This document shows, piece by piece, positions 40,401 through 51,900 of a stretch of 64,000 nt of DNA. The translations under genes were made by a program, and so were the position numbers. The number at the start of each line of letters is the position of its first letter. Position 1 is the stretch's first letter. The stretch covers positions 3,969,501 to 4,033,500 of the forward strand of contig NC_091110.1 of the NCBI RefSeq assembly GCF_024713975.1. Direction: 5' to 3'. The notes below the pieces were generated by a model that was not told where the DNA came from, ran no database searches, and saw only the letters and a list, made by a program, of their open reading frames with translations. Origin of the DNA: Paralichthys olivaceus. Its lineage: Eukaryota; Chordata; Actinopteri; Pleuronectiformes; Paralichthyidae.

Positions 40401-42886
40401 AAAATCACGATTTAAAGAAAAAGGCTGCTGATATTTGATATATTTTCACTGTGTTAGTTTCTTAATACTTTGATATCTTCAGTCTTTCAGTGGCACAAGT
40501 TTATTTGGTTCAACTGGAGACATAAAGTATTTTGAAAAACAAGTCACAAATAAAACACTGGACACGAAGGCTTTTCCTTTTGTGCTCTACTGGGAAAACG
40601 GGGGAGCGGGAGGATGTATGTGGGATTAAGTAAAAAATAATCAACAGCATGTATAATGAAGGTCTGGTTTAATGTGGCTCACTCAACAGTTTTGGTCATT
40701 ATATGGGATTCCTTGACAATAACAAAAATACAAAAAATCCCCAGGGTTATCCTCAAATACTGCAACGGAAAGAGTGTGTGAATCTGTTTACCGCGTGTGA
40801 TTCTCTAATATCTTCAGAGGAGAGGTAGCAAAACGTAAGTCCCACATCTGGATGACTGGCATCCGATCGTCTTCAGAGGCCAAAATCAGCTGAGTTGCCA
40901 CTTCTGGGTTCCAGGCCAGTCCAGAGCAGTGCATCTACAAACAAAGACATGCACGTAAACATTTTGAGTATTCAGTGTCTACGGATTGTGAGAAGACAAG
41001 GTTTCATCTGACTGGAAAAAGTTCAACGTACTCTGTTGCTGTGGTCGCTAACTTTAATAATGAGGTCGTTCTTGCGAAGGTCCCACACGGAGGCTCGGCC
41101 ACTCGGGCTGGCAGAGGCCAGGATGTGTTGGACCTGTTTGTTCCATGACACGCAGCTGATGTCCTCCAAAGGCTGTAAGACAAAATCATGAGCTTTTGTA
41201 CTCAAGATCTTTTTATTTCTGACATGAGAAGGGCTGAAAATGTAATTCGGAAAATGTCGCTGATTTACAAGATCTACCTGTGTTTTAGGTCCTGGTGTCA
41301 TAGGAGAACCAAAGTTATTCATGTCCCAGATGTAGATCTCAGACTCATTCCCACCTGATGCAACAAGGTTTGTCTATAAGAAACAGAAAACAAAGTGAGT
41401 AACAGCAGTTTTAAACACAGTGAATGTGAAATTCAGCGACACGGGATGAAATGCATCATACTTGGAACGGGTTGACGTCGAGAGCTCTCACTGGCCCAGT
41501 GTGTCTGTCACTCTCAGCAATGATCACGTCGCTCTCTCCAGCGATGATCTTTGCAGGGTCATAGAGGATGACGTTGCCATTCTCGCCTCCTGCGATAAGG
41601 ACCCCAGATGGGTGAGCGCCGGAGTCCATCCCATAGGGACCCCACACCAATTTGTGGTATCTGCACAGAGAGGAAAGAAAAGATGAACAGCAGAAATGTA
41701 TCCACAGACAGAAATTTCATAGAGAAGAGGGGGCGGTAAACATCTGCTGCTTTTCTTTGTCAAATGCAGAAAACGTAACAGATTCACAGATCATAAAAAC
41801 AGTGAACAGAGTGGGTGAAGTCAGTGGTGTTTAATACCTGTGAGTGGAGGAGAAGCTGCCACATGACTTCATGTCCAGTGACGGATCAGCCAAGTCCAGC
41901 TCGAAAAACTCCAAGGAGGCATTGGTGCTGAAGGAGGCATCCAGCTGTTGGGCTGATGTTCCTGCAGAGAGACAGAGCACATTTGATGTAGAGCTGCAGT
42001 GGTCACTCAAATAATCCACAGAAAATTGGTTGACTCCTATTACAATAATCAAGTAAGAGATTTTTAAAGCAAACACAAACTTTTGACACTAACAGTTAGT
42101 GAAATATTATATTATTGACATCACCACTCGCAGCCTATAATTGTACATTTAATCTTACAAGTCAGTTACAACTTTCCACAAGATTATATTAATTAAATAC
42201 TTCCCTAACTTTACATCAGGACCACATGGGCAGTCAATCTTAGACTTGAATGATAACACAATTGAAGAAAGTGCTCTGATTATTTGGATTAAGAAATTAA
42301 GCAAAAATGCAATATATGAGGACTTTGCTTTTTAATAGGTGTTTATAACCTGAAGGCTTCACTCTGGTCTTTGGGGGAAAATTATTTGAATTATTTTCAT
42401 GTCATCGATCTGAAATGTACACAAAATATAAATAACAACGTTCTATAGTTAAAATCAATGGGTCATGTGAGAAAATAATCAGCTGATTAATCAATAATGA
42501 AAGTACTTGTCAGTTGCAGTCCTTAACTTTATGGTATTATCTTTGACAGCTTTGTAGTTTTGTTGTCTTCCATCTCTTAAGATCAAATAACTTAAATACA
42601 TTTAAATGGTGTAATGTTGGAAATCCTCAGTTTCTTTGTTGCTGTCATTTGCTATTGAAAAGGCAAACAAGTGATTCTGTATGAACCAGCTGAGTGAAAG
42701 CAGCTGCATGAAGGGCTAGAAGAATTACATAATGTCCCGTCAGAACACCCGACAGGAGCAGAAGCGGCAGCAGCAGGCCTGTGCCGGTGTTTACTGCATG
42801 CTCCTACCTGTAGCCAGGTAGACAGGGTGGTGCTGAGCAGGGCTCCAGGTCTGGATGGCTGTGCGGTTGATCTCTTTGAGTTTCAT
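28473..42886 (-). CDS. sec31a: SEC31 homolog A, COPII outer-coat component
   Basis: Forms the COPII outer cage with SEC13 and stimulates SAR1 GTP hydrolysis at ER exit sites. 27 coding exons: 42886-42808, 41961-41838, 41660-41462, 41373-41278, 41172-41032, 40934-40792, 40363-40264, 40143-39982, 39643-39491, 39396-39166, 39069-38995, 38867-38826, 37941-37612, 37357-37081, 36930-36752, 36672-36546, 36464-36319, 36188-36015, 35557-35300, 34178-34077, 33523-33427, 32579-32136, 31004-30946, 30799-30515, 29746-29627, 29529-29458, 28652-28473. Phases agree; about 1464 residues (human about 1220). WD40 repeats fill residues 1-348 (start [18 protein letters not shown]). The SEC13-binding insertion blade follows (to about 500), then an expanded acidic/Pro linker (about 502-717), the ACE1 alpha-solenoid (718-927), a Pro-rich region and the conserved C-terminal domain ([13 protein letters not shown], end QANKLGV). 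PPHPPGF in the Pro-rich part resembles the ALG-2-binding motif of mammalian SEC31A. The exon starting at 30799 has a NAGNAG acceptor (CAGCAG), so one Gln may be optional. Confidence 0.97.
30020..30098 (+). repeat. Retroelement 3' tail fragment
   Basis: ATGTAAAGTACCTTGAGATG, then TTTGTTGTGATTTGGCATTA, matches the usual fish LINE/SINE tail. It lies in a sec31a intron in antisense orientation. Confidence 0.55.
30598..30643 (-). repeat. Coding CAG/CAT triplet repeat in sec31a
   Basis: Encodes [15 protein letters not shown] in the Pro-rich region. The CAG runs flank four CAT codons. Length polymorphism is likely. Confidence 0.9.
34230..34249. repeat. Poly(G) tract
   Basis: About 18 consecutive G in a sec31a intron. 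Its length may be unreliable in an assembly. Confidence 0.9.
34630..35175. mobile_element. Short TIR DNA transposon (non-autonomous)
   Basis: The left end GGGGGCTGGATGTATAAA and the inverted right end AGGGACCAGATGTATAAA form imperfect 18-bp terminal inverted repeats about 545 bp apart. Inner parts (ACACAAACGCCATG on one side, TTTTGTTTGTGTGGATTTAT on the other) extend the inverted similarity weakly. No transposase frame. It lies in the sec31a intron between exons 34178-34077 and 35557-35300. Confidence 0.6.
37117..37282 (-). repeat. 42-bp coding tandem repeat in sec31a
   Basis: A 14-codon unit [14 protein letters not shown] occurs in about four copies (two nearly identical, outer ones diverged) in the exon 37357-37081. 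The in-frame period keeps the protein open. The antisense strand is also open here, which explains a spurious opposite-strand frame. Confidence 0.92.
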
Positions 42887-44480
42887 CCTGAAGGGGGAAA
42901 AAGTGCAGACTGTAAATGACTGTGCAATAATTCCCTGGGGGAATCAAAGTGAATCATGAATGTATTTTTGTGGCTTCTGGGGATATTCTCACAGATGACA
43001 GAGCAAACAGTTCTTTCCTGTGTTTTAGCTCCTAGAGTATGGATAAAAAAAGATCCTACACTATTTGTTTTTTTTTAATAAACACTTCTAATTTTTGTAT
43101 TTTCTTATGATTTCTTATGGTCATTTAAATCTTTGAATTGACTCACTGTTGAAATGTGCTATTCACTGTGTATATGCTGTATATGAATGTTAGTCAATGG
43201 GTGAATGTGACTTATACTTGAGTTTGTTAAATCAAGACACTATCTTTACAGTCTTTACTAAAGTCTATAGACTCTTGTCTTGAAACCCCCTCTTTTTGTC
43301 ACTATCCCTCCATAACAAGACTGTCACTGATTTAATTAATATTTTACACAACAAATGCTAAATATAGTCTGACATAACTTGCATTGGGATCACATTAGAA
43401 ACAGATCCCTTTGTAACAAGTGCGAACAGCAGCAACAACTAACTCATTCAATGCACTGATCATATCGGTTTTACGTTCATATCTGCTTGAAAATGATGTG
43501 AATCTCCACTTTAAAGGTAAGATGAGGCAAATACATACAAGTTAAGTAATAAGGTGATATTAAAGTGATAGTATAACATGTATGGGACATGTCTAATAAC
43601 AAAAACAATGGTATTGGTATTCTACTGTCATAAATACAATAGTTACTGAGGTACTTTAACAGACACTAATTATCACATGGACACTTCATTGTATTGTTGT
43701 ATTAGAGGAATGATGTTCAAGACCTATAATTATTTATTGGCTGCTATGTCAGATAAAAAGAGCTCATTGAAGAAAAGGTCAGAGGTCTGCACATTAGCAC
43801 TGACAACGTAACACTGCCTTTGTTTGCTAAAAACACAAATAAGAACATGTTCCAACATTGCTGCCTTATAAATGAAATCTTTAGTCTTTAAATGAACATA
43901 AACTGAACTGAGACCAGTGTTTAAGACCTGTAGGAACCCAGGATGTTATAAATGGATTAAATATCTCTACAGACATTGAGTCCTGAGTGCTGCGTTCAAA
44001 TACAGTGAGCTAGCATGAAGCTAATATTCACATTGGCAACGGAAACGCACAGAAATGTGTTGTCACTTTTTGTACTGGGTACTGTGTGTACTAGTACAAG
44101 CTAGAGGCTGATACATACTATACTAGCCTGTTAGCTGCCTGTGCAAAACACCCCAGTGAGGGCAGATGCACACTCGCACAGATCTCTTGACTTCATTGAA
44201 ACAGCTTACCTTCACTTTCTGTGCGCCTTCTCACACGAACAGACATAAAACACGCGTACAGACACACACACGGTTCCTCTGTGGAGTGTGCTCAGGGTTT
44301 CACGGCAGAGAAAACACAAGGAGAGGAGGCTACCGGGTCCCGGCTGCGGTCTGCAGACGGATTTCCACGTCCCCACTGGTGTCCATCAACGTGGCACTAC
44401 CCGGTACAACCGCCTCCTGCGCACGCGAAGAAGAACAACAGCTTCCGGGGGACGTCCGAGCCCCACCTCCTCCGAGGTAG
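42887..44480 (-). promoter_or_regulatory. sec31a: sec31a intron 1, non-coding exon 1 and promoter
   Basis: The first coding exon has a short 5'UTR after acceptor CCCCCTTCAG. A matching donor AGTGAAG|GTAAGC ends a non-coding exon at 44210. Upstream, 44240-44480 is CpG-rich (for example GCGCACGCG), as expected for a housekeeping promoter. The start site itself cannot be read. Confidence 0.6.
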
Positions 44481-44844
44481 CGGCATGCTAACGATGCTAA
44501 CTCCAGATTGTTTTCAGGATTATAACTTTATAACTCTTACCCTGGTACAAGATATCCCTCAACAGCCACACTGTGAAATCAAATATGTTTTCTCTTATTT
44601 AATGATGCTATTTTTTTTATCGGATTATATTTCCACACTTATAATTTGTTTTCCTATGTTGCACATTTGAATTGGCTTTAATGTGCTAAAGTTGACCTTT
44701 ATAATAAATATATAAACTGCTCAAAGAATAATGCAAGTGAAAACATTTAAAGGTACTAAATATGGAATAATTCAGTTGTGTAGTTTCCTGTTAGTTACAT
44801 ACTTTCATGGTGAAGCATTGTAATTTTATACATTTCTAAATCAC

Positions 44845-45080
44845 TTGAAGTGGAAGAAGTACTCAGATGCTGTACTTAAGTCAAAGTAGTAATACCACAG
44901 TGTAGAAATACTTAAATAACACTTTCTAGATGAGCATCAAGAGTTAAAGTATCTGTGCAGAATAGCCCATTTCAGACATGGTAAATAATTAATTAGATTA
45001 ATGGAAAATACAGTTGAGTACTTAAACTTTGAGTATTTCCACTTTCTGCTACTTATACCGCTACCCACCAACATACTGTA
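44845..45080. mobile_element. Common teleost dispersed repeat ('gaagtactcagatgctgtacttaagt')
   Basis: GAAGTACTCAGATGCTGTAC, then AAAGTAGTAATACCACAGTG and TTTCCACTTTCTGCTACTT, form the familiar fish short element. It is intergenic and non-coding. Confidence 0.7.
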
Positions 45081-45659
45081 GCTTATGTAGTGTTCAAGGT
45101 TCACTGAATTCATTTGCTATATATTATTTTGTCAATTCAGATAATGATCAGAGTAAAATCCAACCTTTTAAAATGTATTGTTTAATGGTAAAGATTAAGA
45201 ATGTAGTAATCCCTGAGTGAGGAATTTGCACACCAGTATGTAAATTAAAACTAGCTGCATCTTTACCATCTGCGACAATAAAATTAAAAAATCAATACAT
45301 GAGTGGTTGTCATCCAATAATATACATTATCCTAAAATGGGCCTCTCATTGCAAGCAATTGAAAATAAATTAGTCACAATGTTTGAAATGTGTAAATGGC
45401 GTTACATTGAAAACAAATTGAATATTGAGTTTGAGCACAGTACAGGCACTTTAGTTAAATTGAATAATGTGTCACGTTCAACCTGCCATTCAACTCTAGA
45501 GATTGAAAGGATTAGATGCAACAATAGGGGGAGTTTTGTTTTAAACCAAATATACCTGTAGAACCTGTAGTGAGCAGGTAAAGTAAGTTGAAGAATGTAC
45601 AAAGTGTCTAAAAACAGCTTTTGAACACAACTTTCCCACCAACCAAAAACACACACACC

Positions 45660-46640
45660 AAGTTTATTCCAAAACTTATTTTATTGTAAAAACTTAAAGT
45701 GTATGAAAAAACAAACAAAGACAAACCATTTTAGTGCTTGTGGTAGATGCCCCCCAAACACAAGCTCTGCATTCACATCAGCAGCTCGACCCTGAAAGAA
45801 CAAAGCCAAAGGAAAAGTTACATTCACATCTGTTCTACACTCACCAGCAGCAGTAAACTCCATGAACGCCAAACCCTCATTCAGAGATTCATTGATAATC
45901 TTCCCCAGACATGTGAATGGGTCAGATGGGTAGTGATTGAAATAATCATTGGGAAGGCAGTTCACTTTATTAAGGTCAATGACTGCAACACCTACATGCA
46001 TGTGAGGTCCACAAGCCCAGTTCACTGGAACCCATTTTGTTCAGGTGACCTGTAAAGAGATATATTTAGATTTTCACGATGAAGAGTTGACCTTTTAACA
46101 TCGAAACAAATACTGTGACCAAACAAAAAGTGACATTTGTGTGTGCAAAAGTTTGTGGAATTACAAAAACAGACTAGAGTACATTTCTACACCGAAATAC
46201 TGCAAACAAATCTATTTCACGTTATAGAACATACGCCGAATTATAATATATATTGTTTTCAACTAAAGTATATGTAATCCTGTTGCGATCATTGCTTATA
46301 TTCGTAAATTGTCGAGTATTTAACAATCACGAATATTATAAGCGGAGTTTGGCTTGTGACTATTCCTCGCCACGTGGCCCGACAGCGGTGGGTTTACCAC
46401 ATCAAGCGGATCGATTGTGATGTTTGAGACACATAAACGATAAAAACAACAGTAATCGATCATTAGAATTGAAGACACACTCACCCACAGATTATCGAGC
46501 CTCTCCACGTGTTAACAGTTTCGGCTAAAGTAGCTAAACGAAACCTTGCTTAACAAACTGGCTGAGACTAGAAGAGAGACCTAGCTAACTAGCTGTCCAC
46601 ACCACGTAGATTTATTTGATACAAAAACCTGGATACTTCA
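45660..46640 (-). ncRNA. Unrecognised spliced transcription unit (ncRNA or micropeptide)
   Basis: I do not recognise it. Three exons are suggested: exon 1 ending at 46485 (CTGTGG|GTGAGT), exon 2 at 46049-45845 (acceptor TCTTTACAG, donor GTGAGT) and exon 3 from 45791 (acceptor GTTCTTTCAG). Two poly(A) signals (AATAAA on minus at 45685-45680 and 45668-45663) follow, with a GT-rich stretch after them (GGTGTGTGTGTTTTTGG). The 53-nt intron between exons 2 and 3 would be very short. The longest frame reads MHVGVAVIDLNKVNCLPN at the start. It stops after roughly 55 codons if spliced and reads further if not, and has no known domain. Exon 1 has no ATG in that frame. It occupies the sec31a-lin54 gap where human has THAP9, but shows no THAP motif. 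Confidence 0.35.
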
Positions 46641-46699
46641 ACGTTTGTGAGTAAAATCTAACAGTTTTCTTCTCCTCGACATTTTCCTGATCCTCAACT

Positions 46700-48192
46700 A
46701 CACGCTCCCCTAACGAGTCTTCTTCTTCCTCTTCTTCTTTATTGAGTTGTAACGCTGCACATTACGGCCACCTAGTGTACAGGATGTGCACTACAATACA
46801 TTACTGTGAAACTGCCCTTTGCCCCTGAATTGTGAACATAAGAGGAACTAACGTCACAACCCTTCTGTGCTACATACGATGAGGGAGGGAGGGGGGGGGC
46901 TGAAATATGAAGCCAATGCAGAAGTGCGAGTCAATTCCTGGATGAACCACTCAAGAGTCGACGTTGGTCAGAGTGCAGCAATATTTAAATCACGACAGAA
47001 ATCTGATCAAACTACAACCACACGCATCTGATGAAGCAGATTAGCTGATGATCCAAGAGGAAAACTTCTAAATAATACACATTTAAGTATGGTGCAACAA
47101 AATATTACGTCCAGTGTCAATTCATCTGCTGGGTGCTTTCTCGATTTACCTTTTCATCTGTGCAAAGTGGAGGAACAATAGAGTATTAAGCCCTTTTATA
47201 ATTGCCCTAGCGCTGAGATGATGCACTCAAATTGTTTGTTTTATTCAATGAGTCCAAATTCCAAACATATTCTGTTTAGACAGAGAAGCCTGAACCCTTT
47301 TTATCATTTAAAAAATTACAATTACAATGAATTATTTAACAAAATAGATGCTTTAGTGTCAGAAAAGTAAATATTGCTGCTTTTCCAACTTTGTTCATAT
47401 TTTTATTTGTCTCGCTTTCTTTTAGTTGTGGATGTTTCAAGTTAGAGAGAAATGCTTAAGACATAAAGCCAAGCATACTTTAGTATTTTTCTGTACCACT
47501 AAACATTTATATACCTCGTAAGAACAAGTGAAACTTTTGGATAAACATTTTTAATAAAACCAGACGTATCTATAATTTAACACTTCAAATTTAGCTAATT
47601 TGCTTCATAAGGACTGTATGGCGGTTTGATCAGGTTTCATTGTCAGTAACCTGTCAAAATATCCCCAAACTTTCATCAACTTTTGATTGGTGAAAAAAAA
47701 AGGACAAACAAAATAGGCAGTTGAAGATACCCATACCTTGGGTATTCATTCCATTTTTTTTTTTTTACATTTTATAGACAAAATTGAGAAAAGAAAAATC
47801 AGCAGATTAATTAATAATGAGAATGACCATTAGATGCAGCCTGATTCAACAGTTGTGACAGAGTTTTCAGACACCTAAAGTGAGCCTGCAAATACCACCA
47901 GGACTTTGGAAGGGAAAATGGTAAAGGAGAAGCAGCCATGTTTAATGTTCTATTTCATTAGGGTTTTTTTTCCTGCTCTGAAATGTGTTTGTGCCCCATC
48001 AGAGCAGCTTTGGACGGATGAGGTAACTTTAGATTTCAGGGACAAAACTTAACAAGTCTGAAATAATTTCCAATTGATGGTGTTTTTAATGTACAGTAAG
48101 CACGTGACTAATAAAACAGAAAGCAGCACCAGATAAAAATGTGTACCTCTGCCAGTCTAGCCAACTATTCTGAGCAGTGCTGTATCTGTGTA

Positions 48193-48232
<40 letters not shown>

Positions 48233-48740
48233 CACAATGCATTATGTGTGCATTTATATTACAACTGCATTTATGATAAAAACCTCCTCTAATCATTTTC
48301 ATTAAAACAATTTAGCCTAGCCGCAGTTAATAATTAACAGTTTGCAGCACTATAAGCCACACAATATTAGCGCTCACAAATATTTGTCAAAATAAATATC
48401 AAAAGATACATGTTCTGCTTGTCTACTGTAAGCACAAAATGTACGGATTACATAAAAATTACAGGCATTCTTTTCAAAAACTTCAACATGGGAAAGACAG
48501 AAAGTAAAAACAGAATAAAATGGAAGAACGAAAGTGTGGAGAACACAGATTTGATAGGGCCCTGTAGGAAAAATAAAGTGAGGAGATGTTTATCATCATG
48601 TTCAGGACTTCCTCTCTCAGTCATTTCTATTCATCACAGCCAGGTGAATGAGTGTGATCAACAGTTCTGAAGGCAGATCCACCATATGCGGCGTCCATTT
48701 GTTCTTCACTAAGAGGGTGAACAGTGCAAACAACTGTTCC
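46700..48740. other. Intergenic region before lin54 3' end
   Basis: AT-rich, with no supported exon, tRNA or structural RNA. Contains a poly(G) run at about 46890 and a (TG)n tract at about 48196-48230. Confidence 0.5.
48196..48231. repeat. (TG)n microsatellite
   Basis: About 17 uninterrupted TG units, preceded by two TATCTGTG motifs. Confidence 0.93.
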
Positions 48741-48743
48741 ATG

Positions 48744-48749
48744 TTTATT
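48744..48749 (-). terminator. Possible poly(A) signal of lin54
   Basis: AATAAA on the minus strand about 200 bp after the lin54 stop. It would give a short 3'UTR; more distal signals are not excluded. Confidence 0.4.
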
Positions 48750-48952
48750 ATTCCAGCTGGCCTTAGCTCGGCCCAGGCAGGGGAATCCTTTTAATTTCAG
48801 GCCATTGTTTTGCCTCCTGATGAGGGAGACAACCTGTTTCCCTGCAGGAGAAAACCTCCAGGGGTCCGAGACAGAGTGCAGAGTAATCTGTGCCTCTCAG
48901 CTCCTGCAGCCATGGCAGGTTTAGAGGGTGGAGGGCCTTGGGAGGGCTCTGC

Positions 48953-51900
48953 CTAGCAGTTGATGGAAGCGCAGTCTGCTTTGGCCTTCCCAGCGGAGCT
49001 AATTATCCTCATGAGGCAGTGTCCGAACTCCTCCAGGATCACCCTCTCTGCTTCAGCCTGAGGCTGGTGAGTCTGTTCTGCCTTTTTGGCCTGTTCCAGC
49101 AGACACTCGCACGTTGCTTCAAGCACCTCCTTTGTTACAAACGTGTATGGCAGCCTAGGGAGAAAAAAAACATGGCCATGAAAAGACAATACATCATCCC
49201 TCATGTCATCAGACATTATTATCTTTGAGCAGAGGTGGCGACTCATTTCAGTAAAGCTTCCACTAAACTGAGTCAGTGTGGGCAACTGAGACACACTCTG
49301 CTGAGAGAGACACTGAAAGTGAGTTTTGTAGGTAAAACATCAGACGCATAATAACAGAAAAGAAAACATATGAACCATAGGGGAAATTCTACCAATGCCT
49401 GAAGTGACAGCTCTTAAAATCCTGACTCAGTTACAGCTTTGCACCTGACTCCCTTTCATAAAATCAAACAGTTTATTGGTTTGGTCAGCATTTTTAGCTG
49501 TGAACAGAGCTACTTCCTCAACCACCTCTTTCCTTCCTTCTTATGCACTTGAGGATGGTGAAAGTTCATTATCTGCTTTGCATAGAGCTGCCTCATTGAC
49601 GCTCAAAGCACACTCACACACGTTGACAGAAGTTTGGCGAATTTACTACTTTTCTGGACCCATGGTCGGTATGAGACCAATAACAAATCAAACAGGCCTG
49701 TTTAATACAGCTGCGATGCTCTTGAGAAGCTCACTACTCTTATCCAATAGAAAACTGTTGGATTTCTCACAGTGGCTTTGTTTATATGAACAGGAATATT
49801 CCGACATTAACTGGAATGACACAAGATGTTGCCGTGCAAACAGCATTTTCTGATTACCTTCACCTAAACAATGTCTTACTGGGGATAAACAATAATCAAA
49901 TGAAGACATGGAGTATTCTGACCTAAGTCACATTATGTACACATCTTAAAGGCATTATAATGTCCTGTTGAAGTATTCACAACATACATCATCATGTGCT
50001 GAAGTAACTGCTTCAAGTCATAATCAGACTAGGCTCTGTAACATGTAAAATGTAATGTAAATTGTAAAATGTAAATAAGAATATTCTATTAGTAACTCTT
50101 GTAAACGTCATAATCAAAATGTCTTATTCAGAATAAGGTCTTTCATCATCAGCATGAACCGCTTTAAACATTTTAACATCAGAATTTATTTTTCTTCGGC
50201 GAGCTCCTGTAATTCATTGTTGTTTTAGAAGAAAAGTGTAACAATACCTCCCGCCTCCACTTGAAATAACAGGTGTGGTCCTCATGAGCAGGTCTGAGAT
50301 CTGTGACGACAGCTTGGTCTTGGCTGCAGTCTGCTGCTGTACTCTCACTTCTGCTGCATCGGCCAAATGCATCAGTGTCTTCCTCTCCGGGCTCTCCTCA
50401 AAGTTCTTACAGCCGATGCATTTACAGATGGACGAGCACATGATCTTCGCCTGAAAAGTTGAAACGAAAGAAATACACAAATGTAAATAATGTTAGTCGA
50501 TAAGAAGAAAAGGGAAATAAAGCGATCAGCTCATTTCAATCAATGCAGTGACAGAGAAAACTCACTTCGTAGCACTCGCAGTAGTTCTTCAGGCAGCCTG
50601 ATCGCTTGCAGTTGCAGCCTTTGCTGTGCCGACGGTCTGACTCTCCTTCTTTGCCTTTACCAATTTTAGGTTTGAAGGCCTCTGGATTCCGGTCCAGACA
50701 TGTCTGTGAAAGCAAATATTCACCATCAAATATTGATTCATCTGTCTGACATGGAGAAACTTCAATCAAACAACTAATATGCTGAACTTGGTCCATACCT
50801 TTATAGCTTTGAGACGCTCTGTTTCATGCTCCAGGTTGTTGAAGCAGTTGTTGCAGTTACAGTTATTGCAGAACTCTCCGTTTGCAAAGCAGTCGCAGTA
50901 TCTGGAGAAAGAAAAACAGAGCTCTACTTAATAAAACGAACTGAATACGAATTTGAGTCAACAGCCGACATGACATGTCAAACAAATGCAGACAGGTTGT
51001 ACTTACAGTTTAAGACACTGTGACTTGGTGCAGTTGCACGGTTTCCTTGGTCTTGAGGTCGCTTCTGCTGTTGACAAGCTGTGGGCCAATGAGAAATATG
51101 GCTTGGATTAGAATCAAATCACAACACATTTAACTAGTCAATAAGTTAAGATATCACCTCAGTATTAATTTTTAAATAATATAAAATATTTACTTTGTGC
51201 TTGATGTGTTACTTTATGTCAGCGTCTGTGTTTTTTCAAACAATGAAAAGTGTAAAATAGGATTTGGTTCATTATGAGACTGTGGCGGGTCAAATTAGAA
51301 TATGATGGGCCACCACAGTCTAGATAATTAATGCGATACACATATAGTGCATGCAAGGTATGCATCGCACCTCTGATGCTTTTCATGGCTATTTTAGTTA
51401 GTTGCTTAATGAAGATAGTGTCAAACTTAGGTTTTTATATTCTAATCTGGTGAAAATGTTTTTTAAGCGGATGGTAAATGATTACGTTTTTCTTCCACCT
51501 AATAAAACAGAAAATTCATGTCCCTTCTTACCCATTAAGTGGCAGTCTGGCCTGAGTCTGGATACCAGTGGATGCAGGGAAACCAGAGCTGCTGGCGAGG
51601 GTCACAAAGGGAGACTGCTGGAGCTACAGAAAAACACAACCGAAAAAGCTCAACACATGCATATCTAAGAGAAGTGCTTATTAAACACGACAATACCACG
51701 ACACACCAATATCCCGACAAACCTGTGTAACGTATTGTGCTGGCACGACCGCATAACCCATGTTCCCGCCCCCGGGGGCTGGTGCCAGGACGGTGCCTGG
51801 AGGGAGGTTGGTAAAGTTGGGCTGGATCTGGGGTAGTGGAGTTGCAGGCATGATCAGGCGTTGCTGGCTCTGAGTGGTGGTTACTACTTGTGCTGCTGAT

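Noticed and set aside
44221-44670. 149-codon plus-strand frame in the sec31a promoter
   Set aside because: CpG-rich 5' region of sec31a, with no homology or splice support.
45681-46025. 114-codon frame as a protein-coding gene
   Set aside because: It reads through a GTGAGT...CTTTCAG intron, its N-terminal Met is a non-ATG start, and no family is recognisable. Reported only as an uncertain transcript.
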